From NCBI RefSeq assembly GCF_028476545.1, contig NW_026731790.1, positions 363,501 through 427,500 on the forward strand: a DNA stretch of 64,000 nt. The letters are read 5' to 3'. Positions within the stretch are counted from its first letter, which is position 1. Each line of letters opens with the position of its first letter. The notes beneath the pieces were generated by a model that was not told the origin of the DNA, searched no databases, and saw only the letters and a list, made by a program, of their open reading frames with translations. Positions 61,807 through 64,000 of the stretch are shown piece after piece. This DNA is from Physella acuta (taxonomy: Eukaryota; Mollusca; Gastropoda; Physidae). The position numbers were made by a program, and so were the translations under genes.

Positions 61807-62329
61807 AATACCAGAGCCCAACTTTATGTTGATACCCCTTGAAGTTAAAGCTGAATTAACAAACTTTCCTTCAACGATGGCACAATCTCTGGTATTGCGC
61901 CCATGAGATTCTCACCACAGTGATAAAAATCTCAGCCCTGTTGGTTCTGATGACGTCTCACCCCTGCCAGAAAGCTGCGACACCTCACCAGTTCCTGGGA
62001 GTTACAATGACTCTTTAATTACAGATAGCTGCCAATCTTCACCAAGCCGAGAATGCAGTAACACATCACATGAAAGTGAGGAAATATCATCTTCTGCAAG
62101 TGATTCTTCTCCCAAAGTTGCTAGCATCGACTCCTCACAAAACCACGAGAGCTGTCACACTATAACCGGATATTATAAAATCTCCTCCACTCCTAAGAGT
62201 TATATGATATCCCCATCTTCTGGAAGCAATTCTTCTACACAAGTTGAAAATATTGAGCACTCTTCCAACCGCGAAAGCTGAGGCCTCTCACCAATTCATG
62301 GACGTTATAGAGACTCTCTAGTTACATGA
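61807..62329 (+). pseudogene. Ser-rich repeated host frame with in-frame TGA codons
   Basis: TTTTTTAG precedes an exon whose ATG (61826) opens MLIPLEVKAELTNFPSTMAQ then SLVLRP and TGA (61904). The same frame continues for 124 codons, rich in Ser, Thr and Asn (SDKNLSPVGSDDVSPLPE; SSPSRECSNTSHESEEISS; ASDSSPKVASIDSSQN), to TGA at 62279. It then runs 15 more codons to TGA at 62327. Three internal repeats align: ESCDTSPVPGSYNDSLIT, ESCHTITGYYKI, and ES-stop-GLSPIHGRYRDSLVT. The long open stretch and kept repeats show it was coding. It is either a pseudogene, a gene with an alternative start after 61906, or read through. Family unknown. Confidence 0.5.
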
Positions 62330-62740
62330 AGAAAATTGTGAACAGTACTAAAAAGGATTTGTCGATCAATAATTCAAATGAAGGTAATTCGACATAAAGA
62401 AATACACAAATAGTATTTATACCATAATAGTCTTAAATAGGCTACTTTTAGAGAGAAGTGTAACAACAATATTTGAAAATATATGTTTGTTTTTAATCTA
62501 ATATATAAAGTTCAATTCTTTTGTTTTATTTGCAATTTAAAAAAAGTACATTAACATCAGCAAATTTAACATAGTTGGATTTATACATATACAAAAAATA
62601 AACGATAGTTTTTAGGTCCATTTCTGACAGGTCTTTTTTTTTTGGAGGGGTACATGTGCAGGTGGGGGGTGGGGGTGGTCCATTACATTTACCTGCTAAC
62701 TAAGATTTTTTTTTTTTTTTTGTGTGTTTGATAGATTTCC
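62330..62740. other. no feature recognised
   Basis: AT-rich DNA with a poly-T run at 62706-62720 next to the element that follows. Confidence 0.4.
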
Positions 62741-64000
62741 TTCCACACAGCTCACTCCATTCGAGCCATTTTCGGTTTCTTTACAAATAACAGCACATGA
62801 CGAAACATGATCGCTTCTCGTAGTTCTTGGCCTTTGTTCTTGCGTGTATAACAATCTTGATTAGGTAGTGGTTGAATCTTAGTTAGATGCAGTTCGAGAG
62901 TATCAATGAGTGATGTTCCGTTGATGAATGGGTGAGTTTGGTGTCGTGGCGTTGATGGTAGAATTGAATCGATGAGGTATGATGCATTGGTGAAAGGGCG
63001 AGTCTCGTGTATTGTCGTTGATAGTACAGTTGTTCGATGGAGTGGAGCTTGGAGAGAATAGTTGAGTTGGGGTCCTTGTGTTGAGATATTGTTTAAAATG
63101 GGTTGCTTTGAATTATTGTTTATTGTGGTTTGAAGAAGAGTGACGGAACCTCCCACCTAAGATTTCATTAAGGTGGGTGTCGTCAGGCCGAGGAATAGAA
63201 ATTGAAAAAATAGCCACTCGTACATTTGAAGCCACCCAATACAAGTACTGGGTGTCTCATCTCGAGGGTATGGTGCATTTCGAGGGATGTGTGGGCGCAA
63301 CCCCACAGCGATCGTTGGCGAGATTTGCAATTGATTGCTTGATGAGTTGAGTAGTAGATTTGACATCCTCCCGACCCAGTGCTAGCGCTGATCTCCTTGC
63401 TCTTTCTTTCTCTAAGTTCAGTGATGCCGTCTTCGTCCCAACTTTCCAAACTTCTCTTGTCGTTTTGTCGTCGTTGTCTTTGAGCTGCCTTTTCAATTTC
63501 ATGTTCCCCCCAAGGCTGTATTACATTATACATCCCGTCTTTCTTTTGGATCCCGTCCATGAACCGAGCGTAAAGTTGGTTACACATGGTGGGATAGTGC
63601 CTATCTGGTTTACAGTTGGGGCACAACACCCTCCTTTCAGAGAGGTGGATTACTGCCACCTGTGCCGCCCCTTCAGCGTCTTTAAACCTTATAAAGTGTG
63701 GTATTTTTTCTGTGTTCATTTTGGGCTTAAATATGAATTTATAGTTGTTTCCTCGGTCCTCAGTCTTGATGTTTGGGATGGTCCCCTCTTCACATAGGCC
63801 CTGAAGGGCAGTTTTCAGTTCAGCCTTACTGATGTGAGGGGGAACGCATCTCAGAGTACCTTTAACACAGTTCTTTTTGTCGACGTGAGTGACGCTCACT
63901 CTAATTAGTCTCTGCGTCCTTTCATTGGCCAGTGTTTTTGGCTCGTAAAATTCGGTTAGCATAAGACTCTCATAAACTTTCCTTGAACTCAGCGTGGCAT
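62741..64000 (-). mobile_element. multi-copy element with zinc-knuckle reading frame, runs off the window
   Basis: The minus-strand frame from beyond 64000 to 63183 contains RVSVTHVDKKNCVKGTLRCV, KIPHFIRFKDAEGAAQVAVI and CPNCKPDRHYPTMC. The last fits the CX2CX4HX4C zinc knuckle of retroelement nucleic-acid-binding proteins. A second copy lies inverted at 1-960. No polymerase is in view, so LINE ORF1 and LTR gag remain possible. The copy here looks better preserved than the one at the left edge. Confidence 0.6.

Overview
The window is AT-rich, intron-rich, repeat-dense animal DNA. It has spliced exons with GT/AG sites, tRNA-derived SINEs, Helitrons, many hAT-type miniature elements and long (TA)n tracts. 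A secreted or GPI-anchored C-type lectin with a Thr-rich stalk and this repeat mix fit a lophotrochozoan, most likely a mollusc. That placement is inference; no species marker is present.

1-5.5 kb: the 3' part of a multi-copy element whose partner lies inverted at 62.7-64 kb, a SINE, a 0.76-kb tandem duplication, and a decayed Mutator-like DNA transposon. 5.7-12.7 kb: the best host gene, a minus-strand C-type lectin of at least four exons that splice in phase, plus a fifth exon whose phase does not fit. Its introns are packed with nested transposons. 12.7-23.4 kb: no clear host gene; a Helitron, several TIR elements, a 30-bp minisatellite and a decayed ZBED/SCAND3-like hAT transposon.

23.9-60.3 kb: an old, scrambled tandem array of segmental duplications. 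It repeats a short exon-like motif ten times on the plus strand (V-[A/V/T]-S-L start, later GGGAAGTAAC), a Thr-rich exon-like piece three times and a Cys-containing minus-strand exon-like piece three times. This looks like an expanded and largely decayed family of surface-protein genes. Because the blocks are paralogous, many transposon insertions can be compared with empty sites in the window, which fixes their ends exactly. Notable passengers are a 653-bp tandem pair of near-perfect palindromes, a foldback element with minisatellite arms, a 2.6-kb unclassified TIR transposon carrying a Helitron, and a GTF2IRD2-like hAT remnant.

60.9-62.4 kb: a 68-bp tandem repeat, a promoter-like region (CACGTG, CCAAT, octamer, TATA), a non-coding first exon, and a Ser-rich repeated reading frame broken by in-frame TGA codons. 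62.7-64 kb: a zinc-knuckle reading frame of a multi-copy element that runs off the window.

All calls come from reading the sequence. No database search was possible, and protein family names rest on remembered motifs.
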